Below, one piece after another: positions 47,863-59,335 of a stretch of 64,000 nucleotides of DNA. The stretch is from assembly GCA_025642065.1 (NCBI GenBank), contig JAODUP010000511.1, positions 62,001-126,000 on the forward strand. Direction: 5' to 3'. A model generated the notes under the pieces. It was given only the letters and a program-made list of their open reading frames with translations. It searched no databases and had not been told where the DNA came from. Source of the stretch: Paralvinella palmiformis (Eukaryota; Annelida; Polychaeta; Terebellida; Alvinellidae). The number at the start of each line of letters is the position of its first letter. Within the stretch, counting starts at the first letter, position 1. The position numbers and the translations under genes are program-made.

Positions 47863-48563
47863 CTGTCGGTGAGAGAAAAATGTGAGAAAAGTTGCAAATT
47901 ATAGTCACTTCCTAGACCAAATAAAGACATTCATCCTTAAAAAACACTTTCATTTGCAGTTTGAAATCCCACATTAATTACAAATCACACTGTAATATAT
48001 TTACCAGATTTATATGTCCTAACAAGTAAACAATACAACAATTTGCCAAATGATTAAAGATCTTGCTCAAACTCAAAACAAACAAAACAATTCTAAGGTT
48101 GTTCTCCAGAAACGGGAAGATTGAGTCTGACATAAAACTAGATAAAAGCAAAAGTTCTGTGTACCACTGAACTTCTTCAATGGAAACTATTTCAATTGTT
48201 GTGGGAAAATTTTCAATGTCACAGACTGTCCACACAAAAATGGAGAAGTATGGATAGGAACAACAGAATGCCTAATAAATACAATAGTCCTATTTACTGG
48301 GCTGATAGCACCCACCGAGTTCAGATCCACTCCCCCCCTAAAACATTTTTTTTTCAACATTATCGGATTATGTTTCCCAATCCAGAGTACTCTGGCAGAG
48401 GTTAAAAAATAGGACAGATGCTGATTGGAAGACGGCGTTTTTATGATTCACAAAACCCTTGACACACGAAACAGTACATAGCCAGCTCATTGGAATGTGG
48501 ACTAATGGAATGACAAGGACTATCCAGTATTGTTTATATGACAATATCACAGTTTGATACACA

Positions 48564-48597
<34 letters not shown>

Positions 48598-49199
48598 AGA
48601 GAGGGAGAGTGAGTTGGAGGGGAAAGAGACGAGGTGAGCGAGTTAGAAAGAGGGACTATAACATTTCTTTGTTAACTATCTATTATGTATACTAGTAATG
48701 TTCCACAATGACATGATCAATAAATACTCTATCCAATAGGGGCACATTATCTGATAGTACTGTATGGTAACCTAATTCTTTAACTAGACAATAACAACAA
48801 CAATTCCAGCAAATGTTGGATAGAAATAATGGCACAGAGTGAATCTCGGTTTCTACAAAATCCATAATATTTGCAACGGAATTCTGCCTCTCTTTAAAAT
48901 AACCCTACAAATATTGCTAGTTTACTGGGAAACAAACCAACGCCTCTGTAATCTTTCACCACACATTCAGTAAACCTGTAAGGTTCATTGTCTTTTGACA
49001 AAGCCTAAACCCTCTTTTGCGAGTACGATAGTCATCACTGCCTGCCATGTTAGCATCAATTCCCACCACATACTGCATAAATGCAAGCCTCTTCGGTCAT
49101 GTTATTCATCAGTAAAATTTGTGACTTTATAAATGAAGTTGAGCCCATTTGAGAAATAATAAGATTTAAACCAAAAGCCTCACAATCACAGACTACGTG

Positions 49200-49530
49200 T
49201 GCAATGGAAACGATACAATCATCACAATGAGTGCCTTGCGTAGCCTTGGTACAGGGCTCAACCCGAGATATATATGTTTGCCTGTTTGTTATTTTCTTTT
49301 TGGAACGGAGTACTCACTAGGACCTTGCGATGATCAGGACAAAGCCTGAACATTTTACTGTAGGATGAAACATCACAATAACACACAGGCGATGCCAAGA
49401 TTTGATTCAACAACCCGGAGGTCCGTTGCATGGTGCACTACCAACTGCACCAAGATGGCACCATAATGGTAACATTAGCTCAGTGGTCACAGAGTAGTTA
49501 ACTAGAATGTGGCAGGATCTCAGTTCAAAT
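49200..49530. repeat. Two decayed tRNA-like SINE heads, opposite strands
   Basis: Minus strand: TTGGTGCAGTTGGTAGTGCA at about 49455-49430, with a poor box B near 49400. Plus strand: TAGCTCAGTGGTCACAGAG with AGTTCAAATCC at 49480-49540. Both are too decayed to be tRNA genes. Confidence 0.4.
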
Positions 49531-50814
49531 CCATAAACTCCCTCATCTGATTCTTCTTGTACTCGCTGACTGACTGACAGCCAAAAGTATCACTGGCCTA
49601 AGATGCGACGGATCACTGTGAATTATGAGTGGGTTATTAATTTGGCATCCCGAAGAACATCCGATGACAGTGAATCGTACAAGTTCTTAAAAATCAGGAT
49701 GAGAAATTCTGAGCTTTCTAGCACCGCATGTTGGATCGTGAGTTAAGAGAATGACCATTATCTTTGGAATAAATTGTCTGAAGCTACTACGTCTATGCAG
49801 AAGTGAATAGTACGCCTAATATCGCTCACTTTACACGTGGGACGCCCATAAATAAACGCAAAATAAACACACCCGTGATTTGGTACAAACCATGGAATAC
49901 ACAGAAATAGATGAAACAACACCTATACAGTATCAGTAAAACTTTAATCAAACAGTTTATTGAATAATATAGAAAAGGTATGATCAAAGTCAAAAGGTAG
50001 TCGGATTTCTCGATAACTGGTCTGGAAAAAAGCTGGAATCTTAGTTATGATCTATACCACAGACACTCAAAACGAACAAGGAAACAGTGAACAAAACTGC
50101 GCATTCTACACGGAAGAATACGGTAATCAAGATACTAATAATACTAACAATATCACATACATTACTGTGTAGGACGTTGGTGTCTGAATTTTGACTGCTG
50201 ATAAAGAATGGCATTAGCGTAATATATTTCATACAAATATACGAGTTTTTATGTATTTGCCCACTTTAATATCTTGCCTCCATGTTTGTCTCTTTCTGGT
50301 TTTCCGTATGTCTAACTATTCACTGGTCAGTTCGTCTATCATTATTTGTTGGCTAAAATGTCTGCATGTACATCCATCTGCCTGTAACCTGACTGCTGAG
50401 TTCATTGAAATGACCAACTTCCACATTCTGTTCGAATTTGAACTGATTAGATATGCCACATTTAGAAATGTGTGCTCTGAGTGATGGACACGCAGCGAAT
50501 GTGAAACTCTGACATCAATCATGAATAAATTACATAGCGTATTGAATGGTCTTTAGCCGTGCGATGTTTCATCCATCATCAGTGATCGGAACTTCCATTA
50601 TGACATTCAAGATAACACAACGATTCAATTCCAGGTATCAAATCAGCAGCATCATCACATCGTGTCAATTTAGGAAAAGAGGGTCGAAGCAGATGAACCA
50701 AAAAGATCAATACCCAGCCAAAGGAATGACCCAATTGATTGAGAGAAGACGATTAAACCATATCACAACATAGGCATAAGTAACATCCACGTATAGCTAC
50801 GGTATACTGCCTTT

Positions 50815-51130
50815 CTGCCAATTACAGGCCTATGCAACATCTTGTAATCAGACAACAGAATGCAGCAACATCCTGTCTTCCAATAAGAAGTGTCTCCAGA
50901 TTCACCAACATCCTGTCTAATTTAAGATTACAGCATTAAGCAATGTCCTGATTATATCACTGTGTCAACATCTTGTATTCGCATTCACCAGCATCTTGCC
51001 TTACTTAGGATTACCACACCGTGCCACTGACTTTGACTTCCGGGGAATTGAGCACTCAACAGTATCCAGCAATACTTCCGATTACCACGGCAAGCTGCAA
51101 TATCCTGTTTTCACATAACAAAACCGAGCA
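50815..51130. repeat. Degenerate tandem repeat with CAACATCYTGT core
   Basis: The core AACATC(C/T)TGT or a near variant recurs about every 30-60 bases (50838, 50866, 50908, 50969, 50991, 51100, 51131), often near GATTACAGCA-like and TTC-rich spacers. An old, eroded tandem array. Confidence 0.6.
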
Positions 51131-51969
51131 ACATCTTGTTTTGTTCTACATCATGGTATTTAGCGCACAATCCCGTCTTTAGATCATGGCAGTCAACGTT
51201 AGCATCTCTTCTGATTACAGCAATGAATAATCATCATGTCCTACTTCTGATTACTGTATCACACTGGAAAACAACAACTGTCTCTCACTGCTCCAAACAC
51301 GGCAACAAGCGACATTTTATCAAAGCCCACTTTCCTATTTGGCACCGCCAGGATGTGATGTGACCTGCCCGGTGTATTAACTTCCAGTCTGGGACGAGCA
51401 AGATTAAAGGAATGGGATTTCGCCGTCCACGTGACAAGATTGTTGACATCAAAAAGACGGGACGGACATCAAACTAGGGGACCATCTTAATAATTAACTG
51501 ATTTAATCAATGCCGCTAGCGGGTGGAGAAAAAATGACCGGCCAATCAATTGTCCATAATATCTCTGTTTCACAGACTAGGGCGTCTTGACTTGTGTACA
51601 AGTGCTGACCAGTAAACAAATTGATTCCAGCAGAACCTGCCCAGCAGACCCGAATACTGGCTGAAGAGGAAGAGTGATGAAGGAAGTTTGGTATTATTGC
51701 GGCGAAGGGGTTAAATTAGACCCCCTCATCGATATGACTGTGCTGCCCTGGATATCAACAAGATTTTGAATCGTATTAAAACGTTATCAGTCAGCCCTAG
51801 ACATAATGGCGCGGATGCGAGATTGAGGAAAAAGCGGGCCAAATTATGAGGAGAACGTGGGAAATGTGTGCAAAACCGACAAGTTGCTGATGTAATCATT
51901 AAAACAAACATGGACGTAAGGCCACTGTCATAAAATCATACGACGAGCATCGGCCACAGCCAAAATGGA

Positions 51970-52079
51970 TTAATGTTTTCCAGCCACTTTTGTGCACAAT
52001 GTAGGCTAAATAGGCCGACGAGCGATTTCCAAAGCTAATGAGGCGAAGTGAGAGATGAAATACCCCTCAGACATGAGCA
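51970..52079 (-). mobile_element. SINE family A, partial
   Basis: Tail and body present, head missing after CAGACATGAGC. Confidence 0.85.
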
Positions 52080-52705
52080 ACAGCCAAGAGGAAAACATAA
52101 TCGGATACGTCACGTGACGAAGAAAATTATTACTGACACTACAGTATATGTGAGATCACGTAGCCAGAGAGACCGTTTACAGGATCAGGCCAGCTTCTAG
52201 GTCATATTATATTTATAATGTACGAAGACTTGAAGCCATAAATAGCATAAAGAGAACATTACATCGAAGCTCTCTCTCTCTTTCACACACACACACACAC
52301 ACGCGAAGACACACACTTGAAAACTGATGAGAACTGGACAGGCTTCTGGGAGCTGCTGTCCCCTCTCAGTCAATCTCACCAAGCAATGATGTTCTCTGAG
52401 AATAGCGTGCCATATGTTCCCCGTTCTACAAACTGCCTACCGCCTAATATGTGAGGTCGAGCGACCAAATGATGCTTTCATCACACTGTTTTAACATGAA
52501 GAGGAATCAAATCAGAATTCCGTACTACTCACACTAAAAACTGATTCGTTCGACCAGAACAACAACAGCTTCCCTTTATTAATAAATAAAGTAGGCTCCA
52601 TAACACTCTGATGACGACGAAGACTATACATCCATTAATAGAACGCAGCAGGATAACAGCTGCGCCTTATAACAAAGACTCTAGGTCCAATTCCACTTCA
52701 GTGAA

Positions 52706-52707
<2 letters not shown>

Positions 52708-52748
<41 letters not shown>

Positions 52749-52786
52749 CATCATCATCATCATATATATATATATATATATATATA
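52708..52786. repeat. (TA)n(CAT)n(TA)n compound microsatellite
   Basis: Two TA tracts separated by about seven CAT units. Confidence 0.95.
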
Positions 52787-52949
52787 CAGCCTCTAAAGGG
52801 GTCGAACTTCCAACGATGAAGTGTTTCCAAAAGGGAGATCTCATCTGAACGGTTATTCGTTGTGCCGTTCGGAGAACGATGTGTTCGAACGTTAGAAATG
52901 ACCAAATACGGAAATCTTACGAAGGAAATCGATACCTAAGTTGACAAAT

Positions 52950-53148
52950 GTAAATGTTGCTGTTTTGTGGCTTGATACTTTCGTGCACACGGTAGGCTAA
53001 ATCGGCCGTCGGCGACCTGCAAAGGTAATGAGCCAAAATGAAAGATGAAACACCCTTCTGACGTAGCCCGACCGAAGTTTGAACCCGGGTGCTATATATC
53101 TGTGCCATATGCGTTACCATTTAGGACATGGAGGGACTCCCGCCCCCC
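52950..53148 (-). mobile_element. SINE family A, full length, tail variant
   Basis: Has the AAATGTAAATGTTGCTGTTT tail variant, like the copy at 27206. Flanks TAAGTTGACAAAT (52937-52949) and TTAGTTGAGAAAT (53149-53161) look like an aged duplication. Confidence 0.85.
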
Positions 53149-53309
53149 TTAGTTGAGAAATAACGATATTTTCGACACACACATGTATACATATAGGGCA
53201 TTGAAGAAGGCTCTGACAAAATGCCAGCTAACTAGACATATCCGAAATCAGGGTATATTTTATTAATAAGAAATATTCGTATAACATATTTTCTCAGATC
53301 GCCGGGGGG

Positions 53310-53490
53310 GCACCCCTGTGGTCTAACTGGTAGTACGTTGGATCACAGATCATTACCAGCCGAGTTCGAATCTCGGCGTGGGCATATCTGAAGGGTATTT
53401 CATTCTTGACTTCGCTTCATTACATTTGGAGGTCGCTCGGTCCATTTAGCCTACCATACGCACAAACGTAGCCGTAATACATCAACCATC
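53310..53490 (+). mobile_element. SINE family A, full length, plus strand
   Basis: Clearest view of the head: GTGGTCTAACTGGTAGTACG (box A region) and GAGTTCGAATCTCGG (box B), then GGGCATATCTGAAGGGTAT and the tail GCCGTAATACATCAACCATC. It is inverted relative to the copy at 52950-53148. Confidence 0.93.
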
Positions 53491-53936
53491 CTCTGATGGC
53501 CTGGATTGGGTACAGTCAGTTGAAACAGATGTGACACAAGCGTTTAACCTCTTTCTCTGTGCGTGTTGTTGTTGCTGCTGCTGTTGTGATTGAGTTGTTT
53601 AGCCTTGGCGGTGATCTTACCCGAGACATATGATCAAGAGGGATTGCCTGGGGAAACATCCAACAGACGCAGGTATGAGTTAGATTCGAACTCTGCATGT
53701 GTCCTATATACGGTGGCCATATATTACGAGTGTTAGCTACTGTTTATGAAAGAAATGACCTGGCTGCAACAATTCATTATGAAGCTCAATTCATCTGAGA
53801 AACTGTCAAAAATCGATCATTTATAATTAATTAATTGGTTTTAAGCATAAATTAGTGACACTTTGTTGCAAATTTATTTCCAGTGTAGTCACAATGAATC
53901 AGATTCCCCTATCTTGCATCATATCCATTTGTATTC

Positions 53937-53937
<1 letters not shown>

Positions 53938-53972
<35 letters not shown>

Positions 53973-53982
53973 GGGGGGGGGG
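53938..53982. repeat. (TA)n(GA)n(G)n compound microsatellite
   Basis: TA, then GA, then a G-run of about ten. Confidence 0.95.
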
Positions 53983-54394
53983 TAACACAATGATATATAC
54001 ATTATGCATACATTAGATCTAGCTTATTCTAAGCTTGCGTAAATACAGTAACTAATATCCACTTGCATCACAGTCAGTTTTAAAATCCGTTTAAGCACAC
54101 AGAACAAAAGTCCGAAATTATCATAATATATTTTAGAGATCAGTGAGTGAGTAAGAGATAATGAGGTAAAAATTATTTTGGTGAATTTAATAAATTAAAC
54201 GAGACTAGTAATAACAACAACAACATTTCTAAGACGTTTCCTGTTGTATTCTTCAGTAATTCTGCCCTCCTACCAGTCCAGTCGCGGTATCAAGCAATTG
54301 AGCTAAATCAGAAATGTTACCGATCATAAACCTTAATAAAACTGGTCTAAAATATGATTAATGGCAATAATCCAGGCAATTCTCAGTGGCCGAA

Positions 54395-54540
54395 CAGGCA
54401 CAGCGATCGACCACAGACCTGTGGGATATGGGTTAAAATGCCAGCCAGACTTTAATCTCCGAAGGGTGTTTCATCTTTCATTCCCTTCTGAGACCACTTG
54501 GCCCAATCAGTCTGTGGCGCTGGGTGAACAAAACTGGAAA
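54395..54540 (+). repeat. SINE family A, highly diverged
   Basis: GAAGGGTGTTTCATCTTTCA and the spacing of a tRNA-like head are still readable; the tail is largely lost. Confidence 0.5.
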
Positions 54541-54734
54541 AAAAGACAACAGGATCATATTTCCATGGCGACAATCAAACTTAGCCATGATGTGATAATA
54601 TAATACTGATTTTAAAACACAGTGTTTAATACGGAACTAGCTCCCTTCTTAATACTTGAGTTTAATGTAGACATCTCGGCATTTGTAGTGCGGAACAGAC
54701 CAGCAGTTAACTCCACCCCCCTTACAGCCCCAAT

Positions 54735-54905
54735 TTGTGAATATCAATTCTGATGGAACAGTTGTTAGAGCGCTGCACTGCAAATCACCAGCTTGTCGTT
54801 TGGAATCTGGCCCACTACCTGTATTTGACGGATACGTTTCAGTAGGGAGTCACCCCTCGGCCCTTTAACCCCAAAGCTAAACAACTTAACTCGGTTCAAC
54901 TCAAC
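54735..54905 (+). repeat. SINE family C copy
   Basis: ACAGTTGTTAGAGCGCTGCA and TTTGGAATCTGGCCCACT match the head of the copy at 32490 with substitutions. Confidence 0.55.
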
Positions 54906-55489
54906 TGAAACCGATGACGCCAGTCACACCCACGGTCTAATTCGTCACGCCCTTTGTTTAATACACTGTAGCTATATCTAGATAAGAGAAGTACGGGTGC
55001 AATTCAAACAAATCTAAACCATCAGTCACCGAGACACATTTCATTTTTATTTGATGTATCCAGGTACAGATGTGGATACTGTAAATGATAAATGTATCTT
55101 AAGCTTAAAAATGTCGCGTTCTATCTACTTCATCCAATGTTATTGCTGATGATAATTAAGTCTCATACTAACAGACTACTGTATGACTTTTCAATCAATT
55201 TTAATTCTACAAATCACGAATTCAGCTCATTAAAATCAGGTAAAAATATCAATCGTAGCTTGGTAAGAAATAAACAGGTTTGAATTTTTTTTGTTATGCT
55301 GCTTTGTATAACACCAGAACCGGGTAACTCAGTGTTCTGATGTACTGTATCATATCATTATCCCTGACTCAGACCTGCTTCAATCCTGCAGTACCGACCT
55401 CAACGGAACACACAACACATGCTGTCATTAAGGGCGCAAAACGTTACTCAAATACATGGCCATCACGTCCTGCCAGGTTATCATTTTTA

Positions 55490-55600
55490 TGGATGAGTGA
55501 ACCAGTCGCCAACATGACAGCATTGCAGCTCCCGGAGCCTCGAACCCACAACCCATCGGCGACAAGTCCTACGCTCTAACTAGCTGCGCCATTACGGCTT
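55490..55600 (-). repeat. tRNA-like SINE head, another family
   Basis: Minus strand reads GGCGCAGCTAGTTAGAGCG, then GTGGGTTCGAGGCTCCGG (box B). Resembles a tRNA-derived SINE; a functional tRNA is unlikely because the arms do not pair well. Confidence 0.5.
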
Positions 55601-55686
55601 GAGGCAAATAATTCCCATTTTCTTGAACTGTATCTAGACACAAATACAGTTGGAAATGTACCCAGAAGTGCAATAGATACAGATTC

Positions 55687-55688
<2 letters not shown>

Positions 55689-55725
<37 letters not shown>
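55689..55725. repeat. (TA)n microsatellite
   Basis: About 18 TA units. Confidence 0.95.
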
Positions 55726-55727
<2 letters not shown>

Positions 55728-57850
55728 CCAAATACTTTTATCCGGTGGAGCTTCTTATCTGCGGAGCTTTCATTCAATGGGACCTCTGACCAGATTAGTA
55801 AGAAAATCGTAGTTCTGGAACGAGGCAACTGATATAAATCATCGTCGGTTAAGAGAAATCGATGAAATGTCTGAACAGATCCTGTGATAGCCACAAAATA
55901 TCACAACGAACGTTCTAAAACAAATGTGAAGCGGACAGAATATCGCTTGAACATGACAAAAAACAGATCCAGACGTCATAAATACGAACCCGGTGAACCC
56001 ACAATGATCGGCGGCGATCCATTCAATCAGCTGACTGACTCATCAAGCGCGGAAGTAGCCGCTGTGAGATGGGCACCAGAAATGAGTCCTTTTGTCCAGC
56101 CCTGGCACAGACTGATCAATACGCTGATATGACTGGCCCCGTCCTGGATTGAGGCTGCCATCCCTGGGACTCACCGCTTTCAGGTTTATGGTCAAGGTTT
56201 AGTGTGGTATGGCGTATGTGGTTAATGAACAGCATTAATAGCACATAAGCAGCAAACAGTCTTGTGGTAACAATTACTTAGATAATGATGATGATGATGG
56301 TGTCAGGTATGTCAACAAAAAGCGTAATCCACTCAAAAAGAGATAGCTAATAATTAGCTAATCTTCTCTGTCACACACCTAGGAAGCTGTGATTAATGTT
56401 ATGGTAAATTGCAGTCTTAGGTATAAAATACTGAATATTAATTAACATGTTGATTGCAATAATATATGTCCCCTGCATACGCCCACACACCCACCCACAC
56501 TCATGAGAGAGTTACAGAAACAAGCATGGCTCTGGGCCAGATACGTTACAAAAGGCAGCCATTGGAACGGGCTGTAAAAAGAAAACTGCCTAAAATCACA
56601 ATAAATTCAACTAAATCGCGCAAAATTATAGCACACCGCCGCCATAACTCTATCTATCTCTCTCTGTCTCTCACTCACACACACAAATAACTAACTGCAG
56701 TCACCTTTGAAAGTAGCCATTCATCAATTATTATCACAGACTTGTTACACCTCCTCATGGTTACAATACCATTCGACCAAAAGTGATAAATATTAACTTT
56801 AGACTTCTACAGTACTATAGGTAAGAGCAGCCAAGTGTAAAGTCATCCGTTGACGTCAGAGCTTTGTCAAATAGTGTATGTCGTTTTTTTGGGGGGTTGT
56901 TGTTGTTAAATAAAACATCGCAGCCTTGCTCTATGGGGTCTTTCTTTCTTCAACATTTTTTTCTGTCCATTGCAGCGTCTAATGACTAATACTCCGACTC
57001 CTGCACGTCGGATGCTGCCAAGTTGGCGCTTTAAAGTTGTACTAAAAGACACATATGTATTGATACACACCATCAGAATGTATCTGTACCATATACTATT
57101 CTAATATCATCTTTATTCTGAAGCCCATAAAACTACCAAAGTAGTCAATTATAAGTGATGATGATAATGATATAGTCAACTCATAATCAGCCAGAATACT
57201 TCAGCAAGAATATGTATTGTTAGTTCATCAGCAATCCAGACAGATTTCAAGTCCCGGGCACCAATTAGTCCTCTATCAATGTTTAGTCATGAATTAATTA
57301 ACTCTTGTTTATGTAAATGTTTTATTTCACTTGAAATATGCAGAAATTTATGGTAGCATCATTTTCTGGGGTGTAAGTTTTTTTGATAAATTGCAAATTC
57401 AAAAAATATGTCACAATTTATACCAATTGATAATTGCTTTATTTCATTCTCTGTGGCTAATTTCTGTTATGTCATGCAAAATAACACCAAGAGTTTGTTA
57501 GCTGTTTTGATATCACAATATGATAAACCGTTGAGACATCAATGAACAAGAAGCATTAAGTGTAGAAATGTAATAGCTTCCTGATTTTTACATATTTATA
57601 ACAATTATATAGAATGAGAAGAAATTTTGGCAAAATCATTATATTTGTGTCTATGAGGAAATGATTTTGAGACATCTCTGTTGGCCAGTTAATTAAAATA
57701 TGTAAATCATGGTCCGGATTTAAATCAGAAGTAACAGTAGTAGTAGTAGTAGTAGCTGTAATAGTAGCAGCAGTACTTTATATTAAATAGGAAAATCCTC
57801 TAACAGTGATGTATTAGAAATCAAATATAAATAACAACCAAAGCCTTGAT

Positions 57851-58020
57851 GACGATGATTGATGTTTTACGGCCACTTTTGTGCACGTGGTAGGCTGAAT
57901 GGGCCGAGTGACCTCCAAAGGCAATGAAGTGAAGTCAGAGATGAAACACCCTTCAGATATGCCGGGTGGTAATGATCTGTGGTCCAACACGCTACCGTTA
58001 GGCCACGGAGGCTGCCTACT
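57851..58020 (-). mobile_element. SINE family A with a short head deletion
   Basis: Lacks the CACGCCGAGATTCGAAC segment (box B lost). Flanks AAAGCCTTGAT (57840-57850) and AAAACCTTGAT (58021-58031). Confidence 0.88.
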
Positions 58021-58221
58021 AAAACCTTGATAAATCATTGATAAACATTCAGACATACAACAACCTTGTATGCCAATAGATTAAGACCACCTTCAAAAAC
58101 AACAAAGTTATATAAAAGATGTCATGGATATCTAAAACTGGGCACAAAATTACCAATATTAAAGTACAGTATCTCAAAGAAGGACATGTGTTCAAAATGA
58201 AAAGGCCGAATTCTACATCTA

Positions 58222-58223
58222 CA

Positions 58224-58248
<25 letters not shown>
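58222..58248. repeat. (CT)n microsatellite
   Basis: About 13 CT units. Confidence 0.95.
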
Positions 58249-58249
<1 letters not shown>

Positions 58250-58254
<5 letters not shown>

Positions 58255-59292
58255 CTCTATTTTTAGCCTTATCGTGATATTTCACTTTGTTGCCCATTTC
58301 CTGAATAGTTAACACAACAAATCTTCAGCCAATAAGACCATCTTTGTCGAACACTGCTCTAAACACACAGATCGTATACAACGTAACAGCCAGCGATGGA
58401 TATCTAATCTACGGCAATATGACAGGTCACACCACGGTAAGTGATCGGTTATTGACGTGACTACGGTATACATAGATAGCTAGAAATGACAGCGCAGTGT
58501 CAGACTTTCGCCTAGAAACGATACCCGTATTTCTCAGAAAGAAAAACCTAGAATGAAATAAAAACAAAACTCAATCAGGAATTGTTTAAAACCATGCAGA
58601 ATTATGAGTCCACTGAAATGTAACTGAGTACAAAAAAACGAAGATTAACAGATATACAGATCTTATACCGAGATTATCAAGAACTTGTCCTCAGAAGTCT
58701 TTGAAGGCGACCTACTAAGAAGAATGACACGAAACAAATGGGAAATTGAAAAGTGACGAATTAAGCAGTCAGTCATACCATTGTGCTGGCGGCGAGAGGC
58801 AGATTAATCTAAACGTCCTCGACAATGCTGTTTTAATGGCCGTGCCGCTGTTGTCCCATTATCCCAAATCCATCCCTGGCCCACGTCATCACTTGTTCCC
58901 CGTCTATTTTCCCGGCAGTGTTTATTTCCTCTGCTAATGATAATTGTACAACTATGTCATCGGATCCATCTACTACCACCAGTAGCCCGACACAAAAAGC
59001 TGAACAAAGCAATGACGCATCGCTGAATTGCACAACGTATGTCCAGACGTCAGCTACATAATGTTCACTCCAATCCGGATGGCTGATGAATTCTACACAT
59101 ATACGTAATCATTGGTCAAACACTGGGCACTGGTGTACGTACGTTCATCAGCCTGTCAATCAATAGCCGGATGAAAAATATTAAAATCCGGGTTTTTGCT
59201 AATACCAAAATTGAAGACTATCTCCACAGACAAACAGAACAGAATCCAGTCCACCGACGGTCAGTGGATCAACTGATGACCGGATCCCGAAT

Positions 59293-59335
<43 letters not shown>

